Shown piece by piece: positions 17,507 to 25,705 of a stretch of DNA of 64,000 bases. Below the pieces are notes generated by a model. That model ran no database searches. It worked only from the letters and a program-made list of their open reading frames with translations, and was not told the origin of the DNA. This DNA comes from Geodermatophilus sp. DSM 45219 (GTDB taxonomy: Bacteria > Actinomycetota > Actinomycetes > Mycobacteriales > Geodermatophilaceae): contig NZ_FNIQ01000004.1 in assembly GCF_900104025.1 (NCBI RefSeq), positions 186,001 to 250,000 on the forward strand, in the 5' to 3' direction. The translations under genes were made by a program, and so were the position numbers. How positions within the stretch are numbered: the first letter of the stretch is position 1; the number at the start of each line of letters is the position of its first letter.

Positions 17507-20500
17507 TCACCGGAGGAGATGCAGGTCGGGCGGGTCTCGTCGTAGCCCCTGTCCCGTATGGGCGGTCCGTGAAGCATTTTCGTTTGGGAGCGAAGAGCGG
17601 GACGCCCGTCGTGGTCCAGCCGTGTTCCTGCGGGTTGCCAAGGTGTTCGAGTCGGCGTCGAGCACGGCCCTGTGGACGATGCCGGGCGGCACGGCAAGTA
17701 AATCAGTGACCCGATCAATGTGCGCCATCCACCGGCTGGGTGGCAGGGCAACGATGATGGCGCTTGCTTCGCGTAGTGCTGCCTGAATGTTCGCGTTGCT
17801 TCCGGGGCGGAAGGCCGGGGTGACGCGAGCGTCGAGAAGGATGTCGGCGAGGCTGCGGGAGGAGTCGATGGCCGTCCGCAGCCCGATGGCGCCGTCGCGG
17901 TGGACGAGGTCGGCGGGATCGAGTCCCTCGGGTAGGGCGAGGCGACGCGGGGCGTCACCGCGCCTGGTGAGCTGCCAGTAGATGCGCTCGGCGGCGCGCT
18001 GCCCGGCGAGGTCGTTGTCGGTGGCTACGAGGATGCCGGGACCGTCGGTGCCGATGTAGCGGCCGAGAAGGTTGGCCTGCCGGTCGGTGAGGGCGGTGCC
18101 GAGGGTGGCGACGCCAACGACCTGTCCAGCCCCGGCCAGGGTGAGGGCGATCGCGTCCAGTGGCCCTTCGACGAGAGCCGGGGTGGCTCCAGCGGCGAGC
18201 GCAACTCGGGTCTCGTGGAGCCCGAAGAGGTGCTCGCCCTTGCGGTACAGGTCGGTGCCCGGGGTGTTCAGGTACTTGGGTCCGGCCCGTCCGTCGTCGG
18301 CTGCGGTGGGGTTGCGGCGGGCGATGAAGCCGACGATGGCGCCGTCGGCGTCGTGGATGGGAAAGGTGAGCCGGTCCCGGAACCGGTCGATCAGGGCGCC
18401 GGTGCGGGCGCATTGGGCGAGGCCCGCGGCGACCAGTTCGGTATCGGTGGCGCCGAGGCCACGCAGATGGTCGACGAGCGCCGTCCAGCTGGCGGGGGCG
18501 TAGCCGGGGGTGAAGCGAGGATCGGTGGTGAGGTCGGTCCCCAGCCGATCGTGCAGGTAGCCCGGGGCCCAGGCGTCGGAGTAGTGGTCGGTGAAGAAGG
18601 CTGCGGTCTGGCTGTTGAGCTCGATGAGCCGCTCGCGGCCGACCACGGCGGTGGCCCAGAAGTGCTGCTCAAGCAGGTAGTCCGCGTCGTCGGCGGCCTC
18701 GACCGCGCCGGTGAGGGTGAACGGGTCCGGCGTGCGATGCCGCGGCGGCGACGCCGGGGGAGGGGTGTCGTAGTCAGGGTCGAACGGCGCGTCCTCGTCG
18801 CCGGGCGGCACGTCCGCGGGGTCGGTGGCGGCGGTGGTCGGCGCGGGCACGGTCGGCAGCAGGTGCGCGTCGTCGGGTGGCTGCAGATCGGCCGGCAGCG
18901 GTTCGGGGTGGTGCGCGGGGGTTGGGTCGGTGAGGGCGGCGACCCGGAAGACCAGTGCCTCGGCCAGGCCGGTCGCGTCGCCGGTCACCGCGGTTGGCAG
19001 TCCGGCGAATGCGGCGGTGAGCAGGTCGGCGGGGGACCAGCCGGTGCGGATGCCATTGGTGACCGCGGTGACTAGCGCCGGCCACGCGGGGTCGGCCAGC
19101 ACGAGCCCGGCTTGTTCGTCGGGCAGCCGGCCCAGCAGGGTGGCGCACCAGTCCGGGCGCGGTCCGGCCGCGCCCGGCGCCGCGGGAACGGTGGCCGGGG
19201 TGACGTGGGGCGACAGCCGCCACCACAGGGCCGCGGCGGGCAGGTCGTCGGGCAGGGGACTCTGTGCGGCGACGGCGGCGAGCATTCCGGCGGCGTCGAG
19301 ACCGGCGCGGTCGGCGGCGGCCAGCCGGTCGGCGAGGACCGGCCAGTGCTCGTCGCGTCGGATGCGGGGGTCGATGCCGTCGGCCAGCGCCGCCCACACG
19401 GAGCCGTCACGGACGGGACTGGCGGCGGTCACCGCCTTGTCCAGTCGCGTCTGGGATCGGCGTTCTGCAAGCGGTTGCCGGGGCGGTCCGGTGGGGCGCC
19501 GGTCGCTGTCGGGAACGGCGAGTGCTGCGCGCCAGACGGCGAGGTCGGCCCGCAGTGCATCGTGGCCCGGGCCCAGCAGGCGTTGAGCCCAGACCGGTGC
19601 GGTGGCCGCGGTCATCTCGGTGGCGGCGGAGCCAACTCGTGCCGCGTTGGCGGTGACGTGGTCGGCGCGGGCGGTTAGGTAGGGGCCCCACCGGGGATCG
19701 TCGACCAGGGCGGCCGGTATGCCGGGCAGCCACGGCAGCGGGCCGGCCGGACCGGATTCGGGCAGCCGGTGGTCGAGGACGGCAGCGGGGTCGTTCGCCG
19801 TCTCCAGTTCCCGTGCTTCGACCGTCGTCCTCAGGACGGCGACAGGGTCAGCGCCGATGAGCGCGAGTAGCGCCAGGCGTCCGCGCAGCGTCGGCCACGC
19901 CGGCGCGCTGGTCAGCCCCGGGTGCAGGCGCTCGGCGGCGTCCTCCAGTTCTTCTGCAGTCGCAGCATCCAGGCGGTGGTCGGCGGCGACGCGCAGCGCG
20001 TCGGCGTACCGCGTCGCGGCGGCGTGTAGCTGCTCGGCCGGGTCGGCCAGCGCCCGGCGCGCGCCGGCTGCGGAGATCTGGGCGCCGTCGCGGGCCAGCA
20101 TGCCGGCCAGCAGGTCGGTGGCGGTTGGCGGTGACACGGCGGCGGGGGTGACGATGCTGTGCGGATCGCCGTCGCCGACGGTGGCCAAGTACAAGTGGTT
20201 GGCGGCGCGCCCACGGGAGAGCGCGACGTAGAGCAGCTGCCGGGACTCGCCGCCAGCGAGCACGGTGTGGCAGACGTCGGCGGTGGTGCCCTGGGCGCCG
20301 TGCACTGTGGTCGCGTAGCCCAGCTGCACGTGCTCGGCGACGTAGTCCGCCGGCAGGGTGATCCGCCGTCGGGTGCCGGTGTGGACGACGTCGAGGGCGC
20401 CGTCCCGGCCGACGGCCTGGACGGTGAAGCGGTCACCATTTTTCACCCACTCGGTGGCGGTGATCGGTAGACGTCGGTTGTTGGCGCGGGTGATAACCGG

Positions 20501-23008
20501 GTCCCCGGTCCCGGCGCGGGTGCCGTCGGCCAGCTCGACCTCCGCGCCCGGGGAGGAGGCGGCGCCTGCAAGCCGGTCGGCCCGCGCCCGCTGGTTCAGC
20601 TGTGTGACCAGGTCCCGGGTGGCGGCCAGCAGCAGTGCGTCCATGCCGCGGGCGGAGTCGGCGGCCCAGGCGGCGTAAGCCTGCTCGGCGCAGGCGGCCA
20701 GGTCCCCGACGTGCACGCGGCCGGAGTCGAGGTGGAAGCCCAGCCCGAGGGTATCGCCGTCCCGGACGGCGACGGTGGCCGCGGCCTCGGCCGGGTCGGT
20801 GAAGCGCACCAATTGGGTGAGGGTGACAGCGCCGTGGGTGGCCGCGATCTCGGTCAGCACGCCGCCAGCGGCGACGGAGGTCAGCTGTTGATGATCGCCA
20901 ACCAGCCGCAGCGACCCGCCCCGCCCCAGGACGTGCTCGACCGCGCGGCCCAACTCGCGGGTGCCGGCCATGCCGGCCTCGTCGACGACCACCAGCGTGG
21001 TCGGCCCGATGCCGGCCATCCAGTCGGGTGACTGCCCGCCGTCGAGGCACCAGATGAGCTTGGCCAGCGTGTCGCACGGTGCTCTCAGGGACTCGCGCAG
21101 CCCGGCGGTGGCCACGGCCGACGGCGCCAGGCCGAGCACCGTGCCACCGCCGGCGGTCCAGGCGCGAGCCAGGGTCGCCAGCGCAGTCGTCTTGCCCGCG
21201 CCGGCCGGGGCGAGGGCCAGTTGCACTCGGGCGCCGCTGCCCGCGAGTTCGCGCACCAGCTGCGCCTGGCCGGGATTGAGCCCGGCGCCGTTGGCGGTGG
21301 CTTCCAGCAGCGCGAGCTCCACGGTGGCCGGATCGGCGCGTCGTCCGTCGATGCGGCCGGCGGCGGTCAAAAGCAGCGCCTCGGCGTCCAGCACCGCCTG
21401 GCTGGTGTAGAGCCGGGCACCGGCGACGGTGTAGACGCTGGTGCCGTCCGAGCGGCGCAGCTCCGCCGGCTCGACCACCGGATCCGACTCACCCAGCGGT
21501 ACGGACAGGCCGGGGGAGAGCACCCCCTCGCTGATCCGGGTGACCGCGGCGTCCACGTCGTCCGGTGCCAGGGCGGCGGCACGCACCACCCGCTCGGCCT
21601 CGGCGCGTACGTGCCAGACCTGCCAGGTGGCCCGCGCTTCCGAGACGGTGTCCAGCACCCGGACGGCGGCCGTCCGAACCCAGGCCTCGGTGACCCCCGG
21701 GCGCGGGGACGCTTGAGCGCCCAGTACGCGGCCGAGCATCCGGGTGATGCGGTCGGGGCCGCCGAAGACGGCGGCGGCCTCACGCCGCCAGGTGGCCCGC
21801 TGCTCGACGAGCGAGCGAGGCTCGTGCTTGGGACCGCGGGTCTCCAACGTCGCCTGCTGCGCCAGCGCGATCGCCTCCACCGCCGTCGGCGGCCGGCCGT
21901 GGTCGCGCTGGAAGTCGCCGGCGAGCACTGCGCGGCGGGCGTCGATGTCCCGACGCCGCGACGACCACGCCGTCAAGAGCCCTTCGTCCATGCCGGCGAT
22001 TTCCCGCACCGTCCGCCGTCCCGGGGTGGGGCCGGGACGGTCGGTGAACCGAACACAAAGGCGGGTGACGAGGTCCGCCTCCAGCCGGGTGTCGTAGCGC
22101 TCGGAGGCGGCGACGGCGGCCTTGTGCAGCACCCGCCCGTCCAGCGCCCGCCAGTGCCCATCGCGGGTCTGCACCTTGTTGCTCACCGCCACGTGGCTGT
22201 GCAGATCGGGATCGCCGGCGCGGGAGTCGCGGTGGGTGAACACCGCGGCGATCAGCCCGGTAGTCTCCACCTGCCGCACCCCGTCGGTGCCCAGCCGGGT
22301 GAAGCACGCGTTGTCCTCCAGCCAGGCCAGGGCGTCGGCGACCGCGGCGGCGTGGGCGGCCTCGATCTGCTCGGCCACCGCCCGCGGTGCCAGCGCCCAC
22401 AACGCCGACACCGACTTGACCGGGGAGAAGGTGAGGTCGTAGCCGGCCACCGCCGTCGTTGCCGGCCGTGAGACCCGGGCGAGGAACCCCGACAGCTCGC
22501 GGGCATCGTGCGGTGCGCGGCCGTAGGCCTCGGCGAACATGACCCGGGCGAGGTCGCTGCGGATCCTCGCTCGGTCGTCGTCCGGGACCGGGGCGGTGGC
22601 CGGCTGCCCGCGGGCCGTGTTGAAGGCTGCGAACTCCTCCGCGCAGCGGGCCCAAAAGCCGTCGGCTTGAGGAGTGAAGACGTAGAAGGCCCGTCCTAGG
22701 GCTCCCGCCGCCAGCGCCTCCTGCGGCGTCTGTCCCCGGGCGAGGGCTTCCTTCTCGAGCCGCTCGGCGTCGGGATGCCGCCCCTCTCCGAAGAGCGACT
22801 TCATCTGCCCTTCGGCGACGGGCTGACCGGCGCTCACGCCGCTGAGCCCGGCGAGGCCGTTGCCGGTCCACCTCCCCGGGGACTCGCCCCGCTGGGAGTA
22901 GTAGTCGCCCAGGCCGGCGTGACCCCGCTCCGTCGCGTCGAACGCTGCCACCTGCCGCGTCAGGTACGTGTAGCCGTCCCCGGCGGTCAGCTTGTGCAGC
23001 GTCATCAC
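17507..23008 (-). CDS. MobF (TrwC/TraI-like) relaxase-helicase fused to a C-terminal TOPRIM primase-like domain
   Basis: 1833 aa, a three-module conjugative protein. Residues 1-400 form the relaxase: Tyr pairs Y13/Y15 and Y36/Y37 and the metal triad H259, H270, H272 in THRDSRAGDPDLHSHV. Residues about 570-960 form a RecD/TraI-type helicase with Walker A GAGKTT (603-608) and Walker B VVVDEAG (about 673-679). Near residues 1600-1800 is a DnaG-like region: a primase-core segment (GFIARRN...KYLNTPGTDLY), then TOPRIM (LVEGPLDAIAL, VATDNDLAGQRAA). It nicks oriT, stays bound and unwinds the transferred strand; the primase domain may start complementary synthesis in the recipient. It is split from the secretion genes by defence cargo. 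Confidence 0.9.
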   Translation of the reverse strand: MMTLHKLTAGDGYTYLTRQVAAFDATERGHAGLGDYYSQRGESPGRWTGNGLAGLSGVSAGQPVAEGQMKSLFGEGRHPDAERLEKEALARGQTPQEALAAGALGRAFYVFTPQADGFWARCAEEFAAFNTARGQPATAPVPDDDRARIRSDLARVMFAEAYGRAPHDARELSGFLARVSRPATTAVAGYDLTFSPVKSVSALWALAPRAVAEQIEAAHAAAVADALAWLEDNACFTRLGTDGVRQVETTGLIAAVFTHRDSRAGDPDLHSHVAVSNKVQTRDGHWRALDGRVLHKAAVAASERYDTRLEADLVTRLCVRFTDRPGPTPGRRTVREIAGMDEGLLTAWSSRRRDIDARRAVLAGDFQRDHGRPPTAVEAIALAQQATLETRGPKHEPRSLVEQRATWRREAAAVFGGPDRITRMLGRVLGAQASPRPGVTEAWVRTAAVRVLDTVSEARATWQVWHVRAEAERVVRAAALAPDDVDAAVTRISEGVLSPGLSVPLGESDPVVEPAELRRSDGTSVYTVAGARLYTSQAVLDAEALLLTAAGRIDGRRADPATVELALLEATANGAGLNPGQAQLVRELAGSGARVQLALAPAGAGKTTALATLARAWTAGGGTVLGLAPSAVATAGLRESLRAPCDTLAKLIWCLDGGQSPDWMAGIGPTTLVVVDEAGMAGTRELGRAVEHVLGRGGSLRLVGDHQQLTSVAAGGVLTEIAATHGAVTLTQLVRFTDPAEAAATVAVRDGDTLGLGFHLDSGRVHVGDLAACAEQAYAAWAADSARGMDALLLAATRDLVTQLNQRARADRLAGAASSPGAEVELADGTRAGTGDPVITRANNRRLPITATEWVKNGDRFTVQAVGRDGALDVVHTGTRRRITLPADYVAEHVQLGYATTVHGAQGTTADVCHTVLAGGESRQLLYVALSRGRAANHLYLATVGDGDPHSIVTPAAVSPPTATDLLAGMLARDGAQISAAGARRALADPAEQLHAAATRYADALRVAADHRLDAATAEELEDAAERLHPGLTSAPAWPTLRGRLALLALIGADPVAVLRTTVEARELETANDPAAVLDHRLPESGPAGPLPWLPGIPAALVDDPRWGPYLTARADHVTANAARVGSAATEMTAATAPVWAQRLLGPGHDALRADLAVWRAALAVPDSDRRPTGPPRQPLAERRSQTRLDKAVTAASPVRDGSVWAALADGIDPRIRRDEHWPVLADRLAAADRAGLDAAGMLAAVAAQSPLPDDLPAAALWWRLSPHVTPATVPAAPGAAGPRPDWCATLLGRLPDEQAGLVLADPAWPALVTAVTNGIRTGWSPADLLTAAFAGLPTAVTGDATGLAEALVFRVAALTDPTPAHHPEPLPADLQPPDDAHLLPTVPAPTTAATDPADVPPGDEDAPFDPDYDTPPPASPPRHRTPDPFTLTGAVEAADDADYLLEQHFWATAVVGRERLIELNSQTAAFFTDHYSDAWAPGYLHDRLGTDLTTDPRFTPGYAPASWTALVDHLRGLGATDTELVAAGLAQCARTGALIDRFRDRLTFPIHDADGAIVGFIARRNPTAADDGRAGPKYLNTPGTDLYRKGEHLFGLHETRVALAAGATPALVEGPLDAIALTLAGAGQVVGVATLGTALTDRQANLLGRYIGTDGPGILVATDNDLAGQRAAERIYWQLTRRGDAPRRLALPEGLDPADLVHRDGAIGLRTAIDSSRSLADILLDARVTPAFRPGSNANIQAALREASAIIVALPPSRWMAHIDRVTDLLAVPPGIVHRAVLDADSNTLATRRNTAGPRRASRSSLPNENASRTAHTGQGLRRDPPDLHLLR

Positions 23009-23411
23009 GGCCGCGGACCGTAGGAAGGCGGCCTCTACTACCGCTGCCGCACTTCTCCAGTAGCTCGGCGACGCCAGGGTTGGGGCCAGGGCCTCTTCGT
23101 CGTACGCGTAGAAGGAACGTGGAACAGGTCCTGTGCTCGACGATCAAGCCTTCGTCCGCAGACGATCAAGCCACCCCCCATTGGTGGACGGCTGTCGCCT
23201 GCCCGCCCACAGCCAGGGCACGGCCAGCCGAAATGCAAGACGTGTGACCGTCTTGATCTTGGAGATCCTGCAGTCCATCGGCTACTCGTGAGTGCCGGCC
23301 GCCAGTGGTCTCAGTCAGCCCTAGTTGCCACCTTGTGTCGTCGGCGGGGTCATTTCGTGTCGTAGCCGGTGTCGCCGAGTTACTGGCTGTCATCGCCATG
23401 TCGTCGGGCGG
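23009..23411. other. Intergenic region with candidate oriT
   Basis: About 400 bp without a convincing gene, immediately upstream of the relaxase start. It holds a perfect 7-bp inverted repeat CAAGACG / CGTCTTG with a 6-base loop (23236-23255). It also holds two exact direct repeats GACGATCAAGCC at 23139-23150 and 23161-23172. Inverted plus direct repeats next to the relaxase gene are typical of origins of transfer. The nick site is not identifiable by eye. Confidence 0.35.
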
Positions 23412-23960
23412 TCAAGCGGAGGGGCAGAGCGCGTCAAGGAACCGGATGTAGTCCGTGCAGGTGCGGTAACAGCGTTCGGCGTCGACCTGGGTGACCGTGA
23501 GCCGATCCCCGTTCAGGTTCACGCCGGCGGCCTGGACCTGCCCGAGGAGCTGCTCCCGGTGTCGCAGCTGCTGGTCCGTCAGTCGCCCGAGCCCGTGCTG
23601 CAGCGCGTTGCGGACATCCACAAAACCCATGAGCGCCTGCCACCGGTCGAACGTTGTCGGGTCGGTGCCCGCGTGCCTCTTCCAAGCCTTCGTCCGTTTC
23701 TGCCAGGTACCCACGTCCGTCGGTGCGCTCGGCGGGATGAACGGCAGGAGCCGCCCCGTGTCGAACGACTCGGTCACAGCGACGAAGTCCACGAGCGCAT
23801 TGGCGTCGCGGCTCTGAACGACCCGACGAACGTGGCGTCCGTCTGCCGCTCCTCCGGCTTCCTGCTGCAAGCTGAGCCAGCGGTGGTCAGCCGCGCGCCA
23901 AGCGAGCTGGCTGAGGAGCGCATCAGCCAAAGCGGATACCGGTCCCGCTCCGTCAGGCAT
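23412..23960 (-). CDS. HEPN-like protein paired with a reverse transcriptase
   Basis: 182 aa, helical. The start MPDGAGP is chosen because its ATG overlaps the reverse-transcriptase stop (TAATG), implying coupled translation. The sequence DVRNALQHGLG (about residues 115-125) gives an R-x4-H pattern, the ribonuclease motif of HEPN domains. The rest (RWLSLQQEAG, RCYRTCTDYIRFLDAL) fits a four-helix bundle. In AbiA-type systems a HEPN domain is fused to the C-terminus of the reverse transcriptase; here it is a separate protein. Probable effector RNase of an abortive-infection system; a toxin regulated by its partner is the other reading. Confidence 0.6.
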   Translation of the reverse strand: MPDGAGPVSALADALLSQLAWRAADHRWLSLQQEAGGAADGRHVRRVVQSRDANALVDFVAVTESFDTGRLLPFIPPSAPTDVGTWQKRTKAWKRHAGTDPTTFDRWQALMGFVDVRNALQHGLGRLTDQQLRHREQLLGQVQAAGVNLNGDRLTVTQVDAERCYRTCTDYIRFLDALCPSA

Positions 23961-25464
23961 TAAGGGCGGCCCAGTCGTACGCCCAGCGGCACACCGCGGA
24001 GTCGCCCGTAACGGCTGCGCGCATCGCCTTCCCGGGCTGCAGTAGCGCCACGGCGGCGGCGAGGACCGGGCGCACCGCCACACTGCTCCGGTCGAAGATC
24101 GGCAGAAGGTCGTCCACGGTGATCGCCTGGTGCCGTGCCAGGGCGAGCGCGGCGTGGGCGCGCAGCACTGGGGTGTGCTCGGCGGACGTGAGCGCGTCGC
24201 GCTCCCACGCCATACGCGCCTTGCTGCCGGGCCCGAAGGGGAACGCGTGCAGTCGGGCGAGTGGCTGCTGCAGCCACCACGTCTGCCAGCCGTTCAGGTA
24301 CGCCTTCGACTTCAAGAGCCGGTCGAACGTTGCCAGCACCTTGTCGTCCTCGTTGCGGGTGGTGAGGTAGCCGGCGACCGCTGGTGTCAGGGTCCGTTCA
24401 TAACGAAGCATGCGATTGCAGGTGTCGAGCACACCGTCAGGAGAGCTGGGCTGTGCCTGAAGGGTCCGGAATGCCCACGGCACCAGCTCAAGAACGGCTC
24501 GGTGCTCGGCCCGGCGGCGCGCGGCGACATTGCCTCGGCCGGCTACCGACACCCAGCGGTCCAGGACTAGGACCGAACCGAGCAAGTCGACTTCGTCCTG
24601 CTCCGGGGGCTGCTCCACAACCGTGCCGTCGTACGGGTGCACGTCGACCAGCGTCAGGTCGATCTTCGCTGCGTCTGCAATTTCTTGGCGCAGTCGGTCG
24701 GCTTCGTCCAGGTGCGACTCGTATTTCTCGCGCCCCCACGTCACGGTCTTCAGATCGTTGACCGTTAGCCCTACCAGGCGTGCCTCCTCGGCGAGCACCT
24801 CAATCGCCCTTGTTGCCTCGGACCATGTGGTGCACGTGAAGCGGAAGTCGTCGCTGTAGCGCGACACGAGCAGGCCCCGGCGGATAAGGGCTCGCTCCAG
24901 GCGCGACAGGAAAGCCTCCGCGAGCAGGTCGCTCGCACCCGACTGCTGCGGTAGTCCGTACGCTCGGCCGCCGGTTTCCCGCAGCAGCGCAGTGACCGTC
25001 TCGACGACCGCGTACTCGCCCGTTTGCACGAGCAGCTCATCTGCCAGCAGCCTGTGGTCCACGTACTGGTAGCAGGCCGCGATGTCAGACGCGACGATGT
25101 ACCTACCTGAATGCTGCAACGGCGCCCGCTGGAATGCCTTCCACCGAGCTTTGCCCCGATCGACCTCCGGCAGGGCCGAGCGCAGCCGCTCGGTGAGTGC
25201 CATATAGGCAAGTCGGCTCGGCAGGTCCCACACTGCGACCGGGCGTACGCCGTGACCCGGCTTGCTGACCGCGACGGTCTCCTCGGCCGTCGGCAGGAAC
25301 GCCCCCTGCAGCCGCTCGTGCGCCCACTCAGCGACCTCGTCCCGCCGGGTAAGCAGCGCCGGGCTGACACTGCTCGGCGGAAGAAGGCGGGCGGGGCCGT
25401 CGAGCTCGACGTCGACGGCCCCTCGAAGGTCACTCTCCGTCAGCAGGCCTGGCATGAAGTGCAT
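23953..25464 (-). CDS. Defence-type (UG/Abi) reverse transcriptase
   Basis: 503 aa. The fingers and palm motifs are readable: VASDIAACYQYVDH with catalytic D127, GLPQQSGASDLLAEAFL (motif 4 region) and the catalytic SRYSDDFRF (Y203-S-D-D206). The C-terminal 250 residues are helical and repeat-like (TPVLRAHAALALARHQAITVDDLL), as in Abi/DRT reverse transcriptases. There is no retron msr/msd signature or maturase domain. It is followed by a coupled HEPN gene. The likely role is anti-phage synthesis of DNA that controls the effector. The subgroup cannot be fixed by eye. Confidence 0.75.
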   Translation of the reverse strand: MHFMPGLLTESDLRGAVDVELDGPARLLPPSSVSPALLTRRDEVAEWAHERLQGAFLPTAEETVAVSKPGHGVRPVAVWDLPSRLAYMALTERLRSALPEVDRGKARWKAFQRAPLQHSGRYIVASDIAACYQYVDHRLLADELLVQTGEYAVVETVTALLRETGGRAYGLPQQSGASDLLAEAFLSRLERALIRRGLLVSRYSDDFRFTCTTWSEATRAIEVLAEEARLVGLTVNDLKTVTWGREKYESHLDEADRLRQEIADAAKIDLTLVDVHPYDGTVVEQPPEQDEVDLLGSVLVLDRWVSVAGRGNVAARRRAEHRAVLELVPWAFRTLQAQPSSPDGVLDTCNRMLRYERTLTPAVAGYLTTRNEDDKVLATFDRLLKSKAYLNGWQTWWLQQPLARLHAFPFGPGSKARMAWERDALTSAEHTPVLRAHAALALARHQAITVDDLLPIFDRSSVAVRPVLAAAVALLQPGKAMRAAVTGDSAVCRWAYDWAALNA

Positions 25465-25705
25465 GAGGACGGTGTAGCAGACGGGGTGGCGGCCGCGGCG
25501 ATTCTCGTCAGGTCCTGCAAGCCACCGTTGCTGCGCTGCTTAGGATCGCCCACCGGTCTGCGATGCCCTCGGACGCCTAAGCCCCGGCGAGCTTTCCCAA
25601 GCAGATGCGCGTTGTCGCCGTCAGCGGGTATGAGATGGCCCGCCGCCACGCTGTCGGGCCGCTTGTCGTTCGGTGCGTGTCAGCGGTATGAGGCACGATC
25701 ACGGC

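Noticed and set aside
23412-24083. Longer start for the HEPN-like gene at 24083
   Set aside because: The extra 41 residues lie inside the reverse-transcriptase gene and are Arg/Pro-rich shadow sequence. The ATG overlapping the RT stop is better.
23953-25464. Retron
   Set aside because: No msr/msd-like inverted-repeat RNA was found beside the reverse transcriptase, and the long helical C-terminus fits Abi/DRT enzymes instead.
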